In this document: positions 61,681-64,000 of the stretch, one piece after another
How positions within the stretch are numbered: the first letter of the stretch is position 1
How the letters are laid out: each line of letters starts with the position of its first letter
Assembly (NCBI RefSeq): GCF_004348675.1
Contig: NZ_SMKN01000016.1
Coordinates: forward strand, 1 to 64,000
Source of the DNA: Micromonospora sp. KC606
Lineage (GTDB): Bacteria; Actinomycetota; Actinomycetes; Mycobacteriales; Micromonosporaceae
Direction of reading: 5' to 3'
DNA: 64,000 nt
Program-made: the position numbers and the translations under genes
Notes under the pieces: model-generated
The model's input: only the letters and a program-made list of their open reading frames with translations
Database searches by the model: none
Told to the model about the DNA's origin: nothing

Positions 61681-62388
61681 ATGCAGATGAATGAACGCGG
61701 GGCACGCGTTCGGGAGGTTCGCCGCCGACTCGCGCAGGACGGTCCGCCGTGGACGCGACCTCACGAGCGAGACTTCGAAACGGTCACAATGCCGGAGCGG
61801 GACTGCGATCTGCTTCGAGATCTGTTGATCTCGGAGGGGGCTGAGACGGTTGTCGAGGTCGGGCTCGCGTACGCCAGTTCTGCCCTCGCAGTCGGGGAGG
61901 CGCTGGTCACGGTCAACCGACCGCGTCCCCGGCACATCATCATCGATCCCTTTCAGGACCACGCGTATTCCAATGTTGGCTGGGATTTACTGGGCGCTGC
62001 GGGACTGGACTCGATCGCCAGGCTCGTGCGCGCGTGGTCGTCCATCGCGCTCCCCGAACTTGTCACCGAAGGTCTCGTCGCCGACGCGGCGTTTGTGGAT
62101 GGTAGTCACCGTTTCCACGAGGTCTTCGTGGACCTGTACTTCTTGCGCAAGATCGTCCGGCCGGGCGGGCTGATCGTGATGGATGACGACTGGACACCCT
62201 CGGTGCGCACCGCAGTCCGCTACTACGAGCAGAACCTGGGTTGGACGGCGATTCCTGACGCCTTCGCTGGCGGAACCCTCCGAAACATTGGCGACGACCA
62301 AACAGCCGAGATGGTGCCCCGCTGTCGCGCCCTCCGGCTTCCCGACTCCTTGGTCGAGCCGCCGTTCGAGCAGTTTCACCGGTTCTGA
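61681..62388 (+). CDS. Class I SAM-dependent methyltransferase-like protein
   Basis: A 235-residue protein with a Rossmann-type methyltransferase core: motif I VVEVGLAYASSALAVGEAL (a diverged GxGxG), IIIDPFQDHAYSNVGW, VADAAFVDGSHRFHEVFVDLYFLRKIVRPGGLIVMDD in the position of motifs IV-V. This resembles the methyltransferase-24 family. The ATG at 61681 is chosen; another follows at 61687 and a GTG lies at 61657. Substrate unknown and no partner genes nearby. Confidence 0.8.
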   Translation: MQMNERGARVREVRRRLAQDGPPWTRPHERDFETVTMPERDCDLLRDLLISEGAETVVEVGLAYASSALAVGEALVTVNRPRPRHIIIDPFQDHAYSNVGWDLLGAAGLDSIARLVRAWSSIALPELVTEGLVADAAFVDGSHRFHEVFVDLYFLRKIVRPGGLIVMDDDWTPSVRTAVRYYEQNLGWTAIPDAFAGGTLRNIGDDQTAEMVPRCRALRLPDSLVEPPFEQFHRF

Positions 62389-62754
62389 CCCGACTTAGGA
62401 TCTACCGAATGCGTTAGGTTGACCTGGACAACGTTTGTCTACCCAACATGCCGGACGCCAGGTCAGTGCCGCCACATGTCCGTCCCACGTGGACGCGACA
62501 GTTGTCCCACCGTCCTGACCCCGACCCCCGCCCAGTCCGGCGGTCGAGTCAGTGCCGCCCGTCCGACCAATACCGAGATCCTCGACGACGAACGCGACAG
62601 AGAGACAGCCGCCGGCAGCAGTGCGACGGGCAGCGGTGACACGAACGCCTCGGTGTGGTGGGTGGGCGAGGACGCCGACACTGGCGGCGTGGACGGGTCA
62701 CGGACAGCCCCGGCCTCCGACTCGCTGCGGCACGGCAGCTCTGCGCCGGGGAGA

Positions 62755-62790
62755 GTTGCTGGACGGCGAACATTCTCGCCGTCCAGCAAC
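62755..62790. terminator. Hairpin terminator, 15-bp perfect stem
   Basis: GTTGCTGGACGGCGA (62755-62769) pairs with TCGCCGTCCAGCAAC (62776-62790) around a 6-base loop. It lies 32 bases beyond the stop of the minus-strand pectate lyase gene and is likely its terminator. No gene is seen in the rest of 62389-62821. Confidence 0.8.
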
Positions 62791-62821
62791 GAGGTCCCGG
62801 TTCTCGGGAACGGCGGACGGA

Positions 62822-64000
62822 TCAGAGGGTTACCACCCTGCCGCCGAGGGTGACGACGAGGCGGCCGTCCGAGGCGAAGGACCAGCCCAGAGAGCCGGTG
62901 TAGTTCGCGCAGCGGGTGCCGTTCGCGCCGTTCCAGAACTGGTTGGAGCCGTCGGCGTCGCCGACGATCCGGTCTCTCGAGCCGCTGTTGCACGAGGTGT
63001 TGTTGCGGAACACCGAGGAGCCGGCGTCGAAGTTGAAGTTACGCTCCTCGTTGTTGGTGCCGAGATTGTTGGAGATCTGCATCGAGCCGTTGTTGCGGTT
63101 GTAGGTGAAACCGTGCTTGCCGTTGTCGTGGGCGATGTTGCGCCGGATGACGTGGTTGACCCCGATGTCCTCGCCGCCGAGTTTGTAGCCGTTGCGGTCG
63201 CCGTTGCCGGCTTGACCGCCGTTGCTGAGGGTGCCGTTCTCGTAGGCCAGGGAGTCCTCGATGGTCACCGCGCCGATCGGGCCGGTGTCCGTCTTGGTGA
63301 ACAGGTCGTAGCCGTCGTCGATGTTGTTGTGGGCCACGGTGTAGCGGAACACGTTGCCAGGACCGACGGTGAGTTTCGGGGCGAAGCCGTCGGCGTCCTC
63401 ACCGTCGGAGTCGACATTGTCGTGTGACTCCGTACTCAGGATGAGGTTGTGGGACGGCCACTGGTCCCGTGGGGCGCCAGCTGCCAGCCGCGAGAGCTGT
63501 AGCCCCGAGTCGCGGTTGAACCGCGTGATCACGCGCTCGATGATGTTGTTGTTGCCGGCGAGGAGGATCCCGTTGTCACCGGCACGTTCGACGACGAGGC
63601 CGTAGATGTGCCAGTAGTTCCCGCCCACGACGAGCCCGCGGTTCGCCGGATCCTCGCTCTGGGCGGAGAAGTTGAGAATCGGGATTTCACCGGGGTAGGC
63701 GAACAACTTCTTCCGGGCGCTTGAGGTGCCGCTGTTGCCCTGCGCGATCGTGATCGTCCGCGAGTAGTGGTAGGTGCCGCCGCGCATGTAGATAGCCCCC
63801 CCGGCGGCGACACGGGTGATCGCCGAGGTGAGGGTCGTCGGGTTCGACTCGGTTCCGGCTGCGCTGTCGCTACCGTTCGGCGCCACATACAGCGCGCCAC
63901 TGGGCGGGGGCGTGGTCGGCGGTGCCGAGGTCGGCGGAGGCGTGGTCGGCGGAGGCGTGGTCGGCGGAGGCGTGGTCGGCGGTGCCGAGGTGGAACTGTC
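62822..64000 (-). CDS. Secreted pectate lyase (PL9-like beta-helix), C-terminal part
   Basis: The gene enters from beyond the right edge; 392 codons plus stop are visible. At the window edge is a Pro/Thr linker (TTPPPTTPPP repeats), implying an upstream carbohydrate-binding module. The PL9-type catalytic helix follows: LYVAPNGSDSAAGT, AITRVAAGGAIYMRGGTYHYS, then Asn/Asp-rich coils (HNNIDDGYDLFTKTDTG, NGYKLGGEDIGVNHVIRRN) and a final LGWSFASDGRLVVTL. It should cleave polygalacturonate by beta-elimination. Its catalytic domain resembles the extracellular domain of the sigma-factor fusion at 19252. Confidence 0.9.
   Translation of the reverse strand, partial: DSSTSAPPTTPPPTTPPPTTPPPTSAPPTTPPPSGALYVAPNGSDSAAGTESNPTTLTSAITRVAAGGAIYMRGGTYHYSRTITIAQGNSGTSSARKKLFAYPGEIPILNFSAQSEDPANRGLVVGGNYWHIYGLVVERAGDNGILLAGNNNIIERVITRFNRDSGLQLSRLAAGAPRDQWPSHNLILSTESHDNVDSDGEDADGFAPKLTVGPGNVFRYTVAHNNIDDGYDLFTKTDTGPIGAVTIEDSLAYENGTLSNGGQAGNGDRNGYKLGGEDIGVNHVIRRNIAHDNGKHGFTYNRNNGSMQISNNLGTNNEERNFNFDAGSSVFRNNTSCNSGSRDRIVGDADGSNQFWNGANGTRCANYTGSLGWSFASDGRLVVTLGGRVVTL
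63905..63995 (-). repeat. 15-bp tandem repeats encoding the Pro/Thr linker
   Basis: About six units related to GGCGGAGGCGTGGTC in tandem, each encoding TTPPP or a variant on the minus strand. They form the linker of the pectate lyase and continue to the window edge. Confidence 0.75.

Noticed and set aside
1..64000. CRISPR arrays, tRNA and rRNA genes
   Set aside because: No regularly spaced direct repeats with unique spacers and no tRNA or rRNA signature were noticed on reading both strands; a tRNAscan or CRISPR finder run would settle this.

Overview
The window is very GC-rich, uses many GTG/TTG starts and ATGA/GTGA stop-start overlaps, and carries a SARP regulator, ECF sigma factors, Tat-type signals and CBM2/CBM35-linked secreted enzymes. 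This points to a filamentous actinomycete, most likely Micromonosporaceae. That placement is inferred from gene content; no rRNA or tRNA gene was found.

Pectin theme. Several secreted or surface pectin-active proteins frame the window: a CBM35-PL11 rhamnogalacturonan lyase (1282-3525), a CE8 pectinesterase (21805-23034), a CBM2-PL1 pectate lyase (23067-24566) and a PL9-like pectate lyase cut by the right edge (62822-64000). Between them, divergent from the pectinesterase, lies a single 748-residue protein (19252-21498). It joins an ECF sigma factor, a zinc-finger-like motif, one membrane span and an extracellular PL9-like beta-helix, and looks like a one-protein pectin sensor and transcription switch.

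Regulatory and transport blocks, 3.6-18 kb. These are a NicO-type metal exporter, a five-gene operon (ECF sigma, zinc-finger membrane protein, ABC ATPase, ABC permease, membrane protein), an ArsR / short P450 / PEP-mutase unit around a perfect 20-bp palindrome, and a two-component system divergent from an ABC exporter.

Biosynthetic region, about 28.6-51.3 kb, littered with transposon scraps. A SARP regulator is divergent from an EntA-like dehydrogenase, PhzE, class II DAHP synthase, PhzD and an MGT-type glycosyltransferase. This set is enough to make 3-hydroxyanthranilate from primary metabolites, and the later phenazine genes (phzF, phzB, phzG) are absent. Facing it across a strong terminator is an opposite-strand run: MDR reductase, SRPBCC protein, ANL-superfamily ligase, NarK transporter, molybdopterin nitrate reductase and two FAD reductases. 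No siroheme nitrite reductase is present. My main hypothesis is that the second run makes nitrite from nitrate and that the ligase is a CreM-like diazotase acting on the ortho-aminophenol made by the first run. An upstream motif (RACCTGACAGA) is shared by the MDR operon, the glycosyltransferase gene and a promoter duplicate now driving an MFS transporter.

Right part, 51.6-62.4 kb. This holds ordinary accessory genes: a possible glycosyltransferase overlapping a pentapeptide-repeat protein, TetR/acyltransferase, FNT transporter, TetR/rhodanese, SDR and a methyltransferase. Among them is a patch of decayed genes (MOSC, DUF1348, carboxymuconolactone decarboxylase, FGE-like). Frameshifted genes are frequent, so some may be sequence errors rather than true decay.
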